Positions 33,987-42,094 of a DNA stretch of 64,000 bases are shown piece by piece (positions within the stretch are counted from its first letter, which is position 1; the number at the start of each line of letters is the position of its first letter). This DNA comes from Chryseobacterium herbae (GTDB taxonomy: Bacteria; Bacteroidota; Bacteroidia; Flavobacteriales; Weeksellaceae). The translations under genes were made by a program, and so were the position numbers. Below the pieces are notes generated by a model. It saw only the letters and a program-made list of their open reading frames with translations. It searched no databases and was not told the origin of the DNA. The DNA lies in assembly GCF_025154075.1 (NCBI RefSeq), contig NZ_JAOAMU010000006.1, positions 124,001 to 188,000 of the forward strand, given 5' to 3'.

Positions 33987-34703
33987 TTATTGCTGAATAA
34001 CTGTGCCCACTAAGTTATTATATTTTCCGCTTGGACTTCTTTTAATGGTGATTTTTATATATCCTTCCTGTGCTAATTTATTCCATGTTTTCTGATAACC
34101 TGTTGTGATATCAATCGGAATTTTCCACATAGTCTGTTTCCCGCCACCAGCTTGATTAAACCATGGAATCACGTCTCCTACCTGAGATTTGAAAGGCAGT
34201 AGATTATTCAGAACATCTATTTCATAATAGAAATCATATTTGTTTTCAGCTTGATTTAAAGCTCTTTGGGTAAAAGTGTAAACATATCCATTGATAATCG
34301 GACTGGTGAAACTTCCTCCTAAAGTAGGGACTCCAGTTCCGTTATAGTTGCCGACAGCCCCGCTGTATCGGTCAAATTTTTGCCCTGTCTGGAAAGGAAC
34401 ATCATCATAGATATTGTATCCGCCGTTTGCCGGTGGCCAGCCTCCATTCAGGTTATTGGCATTAAAAAGCGCTTCCAGTTCAGTCCATTTGCCAAGCTTG
34501 TACAGATCAAAGGCCTGGTTTCTGATTGTTGGACTTACAGTTCCAGCCGTATCATAGGTTAAAGCAAACTCGTCCGCATTTTTATAAAATACGTGGGTAA
34601 CGGCTCCCGGATCAATGATGATCTCCTCATCGTTATCGGAGCTACAGGCAATTGAAAAAGAAGCAATTGCAAAAAAGAAAATGTACTTAAATAAGTGTTT
34701 CAT
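33987..34703 (-). CDS. TNT-domain lipoprotein, putative NAD+ glycohydrolase
   Basis: The 238-residue product has a lipobox (SIAC, lipid on Cys20) followed by SSDNDEE, an acidic signal linked to surface display in Flavobacteriia. The C-terminal part matches the TNT toxin family, typified by the NAD+-hydrolysing domain of mycobacterial CpnT: GGWPPANGGY (88-97), KFDRYSGAVG with R112, the SFTSP segment, QRALN with R147, and PWFNQAGGGKQTMWKIP with Q190 at the position of the family's essential Gln. Assignment is from motif recognition; activity is not shown. Between the lipid anchor and the domain lies a short linker only, so this is not a large secreted toxin but a surface-tethered domain. Confidence 0.72.
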   Translation of the reverse strand: MKHLFKYIFFFAIASFSIACSSDNDEEIIIDPGAVTHVFYKNADEFALTYDTAGTVSPTIRNQAFDLYKLGKWTELEALFNANNLNGGWPPANGGYNIYDDVPFQTGQKFDRYSGAVGNYNGTGVPTLGGSFTSPIINGYVYTFTQRALNQAENKYDFYYEIDVLNNLLPFKSQVGDVIPWFNQAGGGKQTMWKIPIDITTGYQKTWNKLAQEGYIKITIKRSPSGKYNNLVGTVIQQ

Positions 34704-35155
34704 GGTAAAAGTTTTTATGGTTTTAGTTTTTTTGAAGAAGTATATTATTCACCCTTCCGGTTCCTGTTGGAAGTAGTGATAAGATATATAAAAGGCCAGC
34801 ATAGAAGGAGTAAGTTGATTGAATTTATTATACCTGTCAGAAATTGCAAATGCAGTGACTGAAGAAAATTCAGTTTCATAAATTTCCTTATATAAAAGCG
34901 AGTTCAATGGTACAATTGAGGAATAATTTTGAGTGATAAATTTAAATCAAAAAATCAAATTGTGGTGAATATTTTTAAATAAAATATTATTAATGAATTA
35001 AATTTGTTAATTGACTCATTTTTAACAATAAATATTTATCTATTGTTATTGATGAGTATGAAGATGAAATAGCATCATTCATCAATCATCATTTTCATTC
35101 ATGCAAAAAAGACCGCTCATTACGAACGGCCTTTCAAATGATAATTAAAGTGTAG
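34704..35155. other. Intergenic region without a recognised gene
   Basis: About 450 AT-rich bases. The left end must carry the promoter of the TNT lipoprotein gene (no clear TAnnTTTG seen). The right end carries the terminator of the metalloprotease gene. Nothing else is evident. Confidence 0.5.
35103..35134 (-). terminator. Intrinsic terminator after metalloprotease copy 1
   Basis: On the minus strand AAGGCCGTTC pairs with GAGCGGTCTT (two G-U pairs) around a 5-base loop, then six T. Confidence 0.8.
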
Positions 35156-37372
35156 TTAGTTTTTAATAAATCTCTTCGTGGTTTCTCCAATCTGGATCAC
35201 ATAAGCCCCTTTGATTAGTTTACTTACATTCACACTGCCTCTTTCCAGTTTTCCTGAACTGATGATTTTTCCGGACATATCGAAGATCTTATACTCTTCA
35301 GAGATGGTGTTGGAAATGTTCAGAACATCTTTTACAGGATTAGGATATACTCTAATATCTGTAAGTACTTCTTTGGTTTCCTGAACGGCTTTTGCGACAC
35401 TTGCATTCACTTTAATATTCGCGTTGTTGACATCAAAGAAAATATGATTGGAACCCTTTACCATAATTCTTCCCGTCGTAGTTGATAAATTAGGAATGGT
35501 TACTGCCTGAGATCCATCGTTTGGTGTTGCTGCAAGTAGAGTAGTCCAGGTGTTTCCGCTGTCTGTTGACCATAGGATATCAACGTTGGCAGTATTTACT
35601 CCATTGGCAGTTGTTCCTGCAATATTCCAGCTTACCGTTTGAGAACTTCCTCCGGTATAGGTAGTTGCTGAGTTTTGTGAGCTTACGCTGAATGGCCCTG
35701 CTGTTCCGTTTACTGTGATTAATGCATCATCAGAATTATTTCCTGCACCTCCGGCTCTGTTATCGCGAACGGTAAATCTGAAATTTAATGATCTTGCTAC
35801 GTTTGATAAAGCCTCCACTGTGATCTCTGTACCTGCAGTTGTGGTAGCACCTGTCAGAATAGAGGCCATTCTTGGGAAATATCTTTTAGGAGAAGTTAAA
35901 GGAGTCCACGATCTGAAAGTAGGACCGGTTGTTTTTGTGGCATTCGCTGCAGAACTTGTTCCGGTTTGAGAAGATGGTGCACTATCAATCTGTTCCCATA
36001 TATACGTCAAAGAATCTCCGTTCGCATCGGTTCCTGTTCCTGTCAGCATAAATGGGGTTCCTTTCGGAATGGTATAATCCAGACCGGCATTGGCAGTAGG
36101 AATAGCATTTCCTGTATTGGTAGCAACTGCACAAGTTGTAGTCTTGATATAATTGGTAACCTGTTGGATACTGATTGCATGAAAAAATGCATCTGCGTTT
36201 GGCTGAACATCCTGATTTGTAATTCCGGCGTAGCTCATAATGGTAGATCCCGAGCCGGGTTCCATTCTGAAATTGGTTCCGTCGTTTCCATGAGAATAGG
36301 TATGGTTCGCGCCAAACTGATGTCCAATTTCGTGAGCAACAAAATCTATATCGAAGGTGTCTCCGGAAGGAATGGCATCAAGTGGCGAAGTGACTGCGCT
36401 TCCTTTATTTTCATCAACAGTGGATGCTGTATCATCTCTACAGACGCAGGCAAGGCAGCCTGAATTTCCGCCGCCACCGGTAGCTCCGAATAAATGTCCA
36501 ATATCGTACGCTGAATTCCCAATGGTATTGGTCAGGTTATTCTGTAATTCTAAATTCCAGTTATCAATTGAAGAAGAGGGAGAATATGGATCTGTGGAAG
36601 CGTTGGTGTAAATAAGAGCATCATTGTTAGCAATCAATACCATTCTCAGGGCCATATCTTTTTCAAAAACACCATTGACGCGGGTCATGGTATTATTCAT
36701 GGCCGCTAGAGCATTCGCTTTAGTTCCTCCGAAATAAGCAGTGTATTCTCCCGTACAGGATAATGCCATGCGATATGTTCTTAATTTGGCATCATCAGCA
36801 TTGGGTCTTCCGGTGGTATTCGGAGCTGCTTTATGTACTTCATCTACAACCTTGCATTCAAATGCACTCAGATCTTCTTTTTTATCCGATTTTTTGTAAA
36901 TCACATACGTTGAAAGATCTTTTGTGTAGGGCTCAATGAAAACCGCAGATTTGTCCCCATAAATTTCCATAGATGACAGTCCTAATTGGGAAAGACTGAA
37001 AAAGATCGTGGAACTTGCATCTTTTACATTTTGTCCTATATAAGATTTGATATCCGGGTATTTTGCGGCAAGCTCAGGGGCCAGATTTGAATTCTCAGTC
37101 ACATTGAAATATTCCATCTTTCCTTCAGAATCAGGAAAAGAAATGATGGTCTCTGATTTTTCTCCCGCAGCCAATCTTTTGGGAGCTTTTGCAAGTGCGT
37201 TTTTTAATCCCGCAATGTCAAGACTGAAGACTTTTGGTTCTTCAATTCCTGTTTTGTTTCCAAATACTTCAGCTGATTTTTTGAGTGAAGCAACAGACCA
37301 TAATTGATTAGTCTGTGCGAAAGTGATGCCTGTAATCATGAGCATCCCGATCATCGATAATTGTTTTTTCAT
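35156..37372 (-). CDS. Secreted reprolysin-like metalloprotease with T9SS sorting domain (copy 1)
   Basis: The 738-residue product has a signal peptide (1-19), a propeptide-like region, a metzincin domain with the zinc motif HEIGHQFGANH around residue 346 and a downstream Met-turn candidate (TIMSYAG), two Ig/reprolysin-associated beta domains (about 435-670), and a C-terminal T9SS domain (from RVYPNPVKDVLNI to KRFIKN). It should be an extracellular endoprotease. It is the shorter of two tandem paralogues and lacks the fibronectin III and GEVED modules of its neighbour. Confidence 0.9.
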   Translation of the reverse strand: MKKQLSMIGMLMITGITFAQTNQLWSVASLKKSAEVFGNKTGIEEPKVFSLDIAGLKNALAKAPKRLAAGEKSETIISFPDSEGKMEYFNVTENSNLAPELAAKYPDIKSYIGQNVKDASSTIFFSLSQLGLSSMEIYGDKSAVFIEPYTKDLSTYVIYKKSDKKEDLSAFECKVVDEVHKAAPNTTGRPNADDAKLRTYRMALSCTGEYTAYFGGTKANALAAMNNTMTRVNGVFEKDMALRMVLIANNDALIYTNASTDPYSPSSSIDNWNLELQNNLTNTIGNSAYDIGHLFGATGGGGNSGCLACVCRDDTASTVDENKGSAVTSPLDAIPSGDTFDIDFVAHEIGHQFGANHTYSHGNDGTNFRMEPGSGSTIMSYAGITNQDVQPNADAFFHAISIQQVTNYIKTTTCAVATNTGNAIPTANAGLDYTIPKGTPFMLTGTGTDANGDSLTYIWEQIDSAPSSQTGTSSAANATKTTGPTFRSWTPLTSPKRYFPRMASILTGATTTAGTEITVEALSNVARSLNFRFTVRDNRAGGAGNNSDDALITVNGTAGPFSVSSQNSATTYTGGSSQTVSWNIAGTTANGVNTANVDILWSTDSGNTWTTLLAATPNDGSQAVTIPNLSTTTGRIMVKGSNHIFFDVNNANIKVNASVAKAVQETKEVLTDIRVYPNPVKDVLNISNTISEEYKIFDMSGKIISSGKLERGSVNVSKLIKGAYVIQIGETTKRFIKN

Positions 37373-37397
37373 ATGATGTTTTAAAATTGGTTTACTC

Positions 37398-37405
37398 CAA
37401 ATCTA
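37398..37405 (-). promoter_or_regulatory. -7 promoter element of metalloprotease copy 1
   Basis: CAAATCTA on the plus strand reads TAGATTTG on the minus strand; a TTTTG lies 15 bases upstream, a little closer than usual. Confidence 0.45.
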
Positions 37406-37542
37406 GTGAATAATTTATTTCAAAACATACTCATTATTAATGTTTTACGGAGTCGTTAATGAACTTTTTATTTTTAACATTAAATAATAATTCAATTTTT
37501 AGTTCGCTATAAAAAAATACAATTGAAAGGAAAATAAGGTGT

Positions 37543-37574
37543 AAAAAAAATACTGCCTCAAAAGAGGCAGTATT
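37543..37574 (-). terminator. Intrinsic terminator after metalloprotease copy 2
   Basis: A perfect 11-bp stem (AATACTGCCTC with GAGGCAGTATT), AAAA loop, and an eight-base T run on the minus strand. Confidence 0.9.
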
Positions 37575-37595
37575 GAATAAATAGGTCTGAGGTTA

Positions 37596-40523
37596 TTAGT
37601 TTTTAATGAATCTCTTGGCATGGTCTCCAATCTGGATCATATAAGCTCCTTTGATAAGTCCGCTTACATTTACGCTGCCTCTTTCCAGTTTTCCTGAATT
37701 GATTAGTTTTCCACCCATATCGAAGATCTTGTAATCTTCAGATGTCGTGTTTGAAATATGTAATACGTCTTTTACCGGGTTTGGATACAGTCTGAATCCG
37801 GCGATTAAATCTTTGGTATCAGAAAGTTCTCCTCTGCCTGAAGAAACGATATTAAGGGTATAGTCTTCAACCTGACCGTACGTAAACGCTTCACATGAAG
37901 AAGTAGGAATGGAGCTGTACTTCATCATCACTCTCATTCTTGTAGACCCGACGGTAGCAGTAGCAGGAATCGTAATGCTTCCTGTTACCGGAGTCGTAGT
38001 AGAGCCGGCTTTAGTCCATGCTAATTCTCCGCTGTCTGTGAAGTCGCCATCGCCGTTATAGTCGATATAGACTGCGTAAGCTTCGCTGTAAACCGTTGAA
38101 GTCCATGTTGGAGTTACTGAGACCGTATAAGCGGTTCCTCTCGTTACATTGGTAGAAACAGACGTGAAGTTTTCATATCCGGCAGTACCTGTTGAAGTAT
38201 TGTTGATCGTTCCGAATTTCACGTTTCCGATTCTTTCGTCTGCTGTATTGCTTGCAGAAGATGAACAGTAGGTTACAGTTCCTCCTGTAAGTGTTGTCAC
38301 GCTCACTGTATTGCTTGAAGGAGATATATTTCCTGCTGCATCTTTAGATTTAACAGTGAAGCTGTAAGTGGTTGCAGGTGTTAAGCTGGTTACAGTATAA
38401 GTCGTAGATGCAATATTACCGATCACAGATCCGTTCATATATACATCATATCCTGTAACACCCACGTTGTCGGTAGCGCCGCTCCAGGAAAGGTTGGTCG
38501 TGGTAGCTGTAGTTCCGGAAGCTGCAAGGGTAGGAGCTGTAGGAGCCAGGGTATCTGTACCTGAACCTGCATTGACTGTGATATTGGCATTGTTCACATC
38601 AAAGAAGATGTGATTGGAACCTTTTACCATAATTCTTCCTGTTGTCGTAGATGAATTTGGAATGGTTACCGCTTGAGATCCGTCATTAGGCGTTCCGGCA
38701 AGAAGAGTAGACCAGGTGTTTCCGCTGTCTGTTGACCAAAGGATGTCTACATTAGCAGCATTTACGCTGTTGGCAGTAGTTCCTGCTACATCCCAGGTAA
38801 CAGTTTGAGAGGTCCCTCCCGTATAAGATATTGCTGAGTTTTGTGAAGATACACTGAATGGTCCTGCTGTTCCGTTTACGGTGATCAAAGCATCATCAGA
38901 ATTGTTTCCTGAACCTCCGGCTCTGTTGTCACGAACAGTGAATCTGAAATTTAATGATCTTGCAACATTTGATAAGGCTTCTACTGTGATTTCTGTACCC
39001 GCTGTAGTAGTACCTCCCGTTAGTATGGATGCCATTCTTGGGAAGTATCTCGTTGGAGAAGTAGTAGGTGTCCATGATCTGAAAGTAGGACCGGATGCTT
39101 TGGTCGCGCTAGCTGCAGAGTTTGCTCCTGTTTGGGAAGATGTAGCACTGTCCATCTGTTCCCAGATATAAGTTAATGAATCTCCATTGGTGTCGGTTCC
39201 GGCACCTGTAAGCATGAATGGTGTGCCTTTAGGAATGGTATAGTCAAGGCCGGCATTGGCTGTAGGAATGGCATTTCCTGTAGCAGTGCTTACCGGGCAT
39301 GTTTTGGCTTTAATATTATTGGTGATCTGCTGGATACTTACCGCATGGAAGAACGCATCTGAATGAGGCTGAACATCCTGTCCTGTAATCCCTGCATATC
39401 CCATAATGGTAGATCCTGATCCCGGCTCCATATTATTTCCGGATCTTTCCGTGCTGTGAGACATGGTGTGATTTCCTCCGAACTGATGACCCATTTCGTG
39501 AGCTACAAAATCAATATCAAAATTATCTCCTGAAGGAATGGCGTCCAGTGGTGAAGTATATCCGCTTCCTTTTGAGCCGTTTGTGCAGACGCAGCCTATA
39601 CATCCGGCATTTCCGCCTCCTCCGGAAGCTCCGAATAAATGGCCGATATCATAATTGGCTTCCCCGATTACCGAAGTAAGGGTACTTTGAAGCTGGGAGT
39701 TCCAGTTGCTCATTGAAGCAGCAGCAGAGTATGGGTCTGTAGAGGCATTTGTATAAATTACAGCATCATTGTTGGCAATAAGTACCATTCTGGCTGCAAA
39801 ATCCTTTTCAAAGACACCGTTTACCCGGGTCATCGTGTTGTTCATTGCTGCGAGAGCGTTGGCTTTCGTACCACCGAAATAGGTTGTGTATTCCCCGGTA
39901 CTGGAAAGTGCCAGTCTGAATGTTCTTAATTTAGCATCGTCTGCGTTGGGTCTTGCAGCGATATTGCTGTTGGATACTCCTTTTTGAGCGACATCAATAA
40001 CGGTACACTCAAATTTACTCAGATCATCTTTTTTGTCTGATTTTCTGTAAACGATGTAAGAAGAAAGATCTTTAGCGTAGGGTTCAATGAAAACAGCAGA
40101 TTTGTCACCATAAATCTCCATGGAAGAAAGTCCGAGTGAAGAAATACTGAAATAAACTGTTGAATTAGGGTCGTTGAGGCCTTCGCCTACATAAGATTTG
40201 ATATCCGGATATTTCGCGGCAAGCTGAGGGTCGAAGTTTGAATTTTCCCTTACTTTGAAATTTTCCATCTTCCCTTCAGAATTGGGAAAAGAAATGATGG
40301 TTTCTGATTTTTCTCCCGCGGCTAATCTTTTGGGAGCTTTGGAAAGTGCATTCTTTAATCCGGCGAAATCTAAGCTGTAAATCTTCGGATTAGTGATTTG
40401 GGTTTTGTTTTCAAAAATGTCTGAAGGTGCTTTTTTTGAACCTTCACTCCAGAGACGATCAGTCTGCGCGAAAGAAATGCCTGTAATCAGAAGCATTCCA
40501 ATCATGGATAGTTGTTTTTTCAT
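37596..40523 (-). CDS. Secreted reprolysin-like metalloprotease with FN3, GEVED and T9SS domains (copy 2)
   Basis: From ATG 40523 the product is 975 residues with a clean signal peptide (MKKQLSMIGMLLITGISFAQ); an upstream extension to 40631 would cover the promoter and is rejected. Zinc motif HEMGHQFGGNH near residue 342, then beta domains, a fibronectin III module (about 690-780, APTAPTLAASG to SVTT), a GEVED module (about 800-885, with YIDYNGDGDFTDSGE and CEAFTYGQVEDYTL) and a T9SS domain. The N-terminal 670 residues closely parallel copy 1; the added modules probably bind polymers or surfaces. Confidence 0.92.
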   Translation of the reverse strand: MKKQLSMIGMLLITGISFAQTDRLWSEGSKKAPSDIFENKTQITNPKIYSLDFAGLKNALSKAPKRLAAGEKSETIISFPNSEGKMENFKVRENSNFDPQLAAKYPDIKSYVGEGLNDPNSTVYFSISSLGLSSMEIYGDKSAVFIEPYAKDLSSYIVYRKSDKKDDLSKFECTVIDVAQKGVSNSNIAARPNADDAKLRTFRLALSSTGEYTTYFGGTKANALAAMNNTMTRVNGVFEKDFAARMVLIANNDAVIYTNASTDPYSAAASMSNWNSQLQSTLTSVIGEANYDIGHLFGASGGGGNAGCIGCVCTNGSKGSGYTSPLDAIPSGDNFDIDFVAHEMGHQFGGNHTMSHSTERSGNNMEPGSGSTIMGYAGITGQDVQPHSDAFFHAVSIQQITNNIKAKTCPVSTATGNAIPTANAGLDYTIPKGTPFMLTGAGTDTNGDSLTYIWEQMDSATSSQTGANSAASATKASGPTFRSWTPTTSPTRYFPRMASILTGGTTTAGTEITVEALSNVARSLNFRFTVRDNRAGGSGNNSDDALITVNGTAGPFSVSSQNSAISYTGGTSQTVTWDVAGTTANSVNAANVDILWSTDSGNTWSTLLAGTPNDGSQAVTIPNSSTTTGRIMVKGSNHIFFDVNNANITVNAGSGTDTLAPTAPTLAASGTTATTTNLSWSGATDNVGVTGYDVYMNGSVIGNIASTTYTVTSLTPATTYSFTVKSKDAAGNISPSSNTVSVTTLTGGTVTYCSSSASNTADERIGNVKFGTINNTSTGTAGYENFTSVSTNVTRGTAYTVSVTPTWTSTVYSEAYAVYIDYNGDGDFTDSGELAWTKAGSTTTPVTGSITIPATATVGSTRMRVMMKYSSIPTSSCEAFTYGQVEDYTLNIVSSGRGELSDTKDLIAGFRLYPNPVKDVLHISNTTSEDYKIFDMGGKLINSGKLERGSVNVSGLIKGAYMIQIGDHAKRFIKN

Positions 40524-40552
40524 ATTAATTATTTGTTTTGGTTGTGGAATAT

Positions 40553-40560
40553 CAAAGCTA
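40553..40560 (-). promoter_or_regulatory. -7 promoter element of metalloprotease copy 2
   Basis: CAAAGCTA on the plus strand reads TAGCTTTG on the minus strand, 30 bases before ATG 40523; TTTTG lies 22 bases upstream. It supports the shorter start. Confidence 0.5.
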
Positions 40561-40667
40561 ATAAAAATTATATTACGAAAAACAAAATTATTTAAGAAAA
40601 ATTTAGAGTGTCTGTTTAATATATTATGCAATACATTAAATATTATTAAAAATATATTATCTCATAA

Positions 40668-40702
40668 AAAGAAAATAGCATACGCAAAATACGTATGCTA
40701 TT
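40668..40702 (-). terminator. Intrinsic terminator after the acyl-CoA dehydrogenase gene
   Basis: AATAGCATACG (40674-40684) pairs perfectly with CGTATGCTATT (40692-40702), 7-base loop, T-rich tail on the minus strand. Confidence 0.85.
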
Positions 40703-40761
40703 GGTTTATTAATGAAATAATTCTCAATCTGATTTTTAGGTCAGTATTTGAAAATGATCAA

Positions 40762-41901
40762 TTATTTTGTAATGTCTCTTCCGATTACCATTCTCTGGAT
40801 TTCTGAAGTTCCTTCACCGATGGTGCATAATTTAGAATCTCTGTAGAATTTCTCAGCAGGGAAGTCCTTTGTATACCCGTAACCTCCGAAGATCTGAACG
40901 GCATTGTTGGAAATTCTTACACAAGCCTCAGAAGCATACAATTTAGCCATTGCGCCTTCTTTGGTCATTTTTTGCTTGGCATTTTTCAATGTGGATGCTC
41001 TTTGGATCAGAAGCTCAGCGGCATCAATTTCTGTTGCCATATCAGCAAGCATAAAGTTGATGGCCTGGAATTCAGCGATTGCTTTTCCAAACTGATGTCT
41101 TTCTTTAGCATATTTTAAAGCAGCTTTGTAAGCACCTCTAGCTGTTCCTAAACTTAAAGCAGCGATAGAAATTCTACCACCATCTAAGATTTTCATAGCC
41201 TGCTTGAAACCTTCACCTACTTCTCCTAAACGGTGTGAATCCGGTACACGAACGCTGTCGAAAATAAGCTCAGCCGTTTCAGAAGCACGCATTCCCAGTT
41301 TATTTTCTTTCTTTCCTGACGTGAATCCCGCCATTCCTTTTTCCAAAACAAAAGCGGTAGAGTTATTTTTAGCTCCTATTTCACCAGTTCTGGTCATCAC
41401 TACGGCAATATCTCCTGAAATCGCGTGCGTGATGAAGTTTTTAGCTCCATTGATGATCCACTCATCGCCGTCTTTTACAGCAGTTGTAGACATACCTCCT
41501 GAATCAGAACCTGTATTGTGCTCTGTAAGTCCCCATGCGCCAATTACTTTTCCAGAAGCAAGCTGTGGAAGCCACTTATGTCTCTGCTCTTCATTTCCGA
41601 ACTCATAGATATGATTGGTACAAAGTGAATTGTGTGCTGCTACAGAAAGACCGATAGAAGGGTCTACCTGAGAGATTTCATCCAGAATGGTAACATATTC
41701 ATGATAACCCAGACCTGAACCTCCGTACTGCTCAGGAACTACGATCCCCATAAATCCCATTTCTCCTAACTGGTGAAATAAGTCTTTTGGAAATGTTTGG
41801 CTCTCGTCCCACTCCATAATATTAGGTCTGATATTTTTCTCAGCAAATTCTTTTGCTGTTTCCGCTATCATTTTAATGTTGTCAATAGTCTCTGTGTTCA
41901 T
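40762..41901 (-). CDS. Acyl-CoA dehydrogenase
   Basis: FAD enzyme that forms the trans-2,3 double bond of acyl-CoA. From ATG 41901 it is 379 residues (MNTETIDNIKMIAETAKEFA), the family length. N-terminal helical, middle beta (GAWGLTEHNTGSDSGGM) and C-terminal helical domains are all present; FAD/substrate signatures IFGGYGYTKDFPAEKFYRD and IGEGTSEIQRMVIGR are clear. It resembles short/branched-chain or butyryl-CoA enzymes; chain-length preference is not decidable here. The longer frame to 41925 would start inside the promoter. Confidence 0.93.
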   Translation of the reverse strand: MNTETIDNIKMIAETAKEFAEKNIRPNIMEWDESQTFPKDLFHQLGEMGFMGIVVPEQYGGSGLGYHEYVTILDEISQVDPSIGLSVAAHNSLCTNHIYEFGNEEQRHKWLPQLASGKVIGAWGLTEHNTGSDSGGMSTTAVKDGDEWIINGAKNFITHAISGDIAVVMTRTGEIGAKNNSTAFVLEKGMAGFTSGKKENKLGMRASETAELIFDSVRVPDSHRLGEVGEGFKQAMKILDGGRISIAALSLGTARGAYKAALKYAKERHQFGKAIAEFQAINFMLADMATEIDAAELLIQRASTLKNAKQKMTKEGAMAKLYASEACVRISNNAVQIFGGYGYTKDFPAEKFYRDSKLCTIGEGTSEIQRMVIGRDITK

Positions 41902-41922
41902 ATAGATAAAATAGTTAGTTCC

Positions 41923-41930
41923 CAAAGATA
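41923..41930 (-). promoter_or_regulatory. -7 promoter element of the acyl-CoA dehydrogenase gene
   Basis: CAAAGATA on the plus strand reads TATCTTTG on the minus strand, 22 bases before ATG 41901. Confidence 0.55.
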
Positions 41931-42094
41931 ATTAAATTGCGGGAAAGCGAAAAATAATTGTTTAGCTCATAAGATCGTTTACGCAATATTTTAATAATCA
42001 ATTTTTTATATTATCATAATTAATGATTTTTTAATAAATTATTCAGAACTTTAAGTGTTTTAATTTACTATTTTAGCCTCCCAATTTTTAAGGA

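Noticed and set aside
35966..36463. 165-codon plus-strand frame opposite the metalloprotease
   Set aside because: Cys/Ser/Gly-rich antisense shadow of a clearly conserved coding region.
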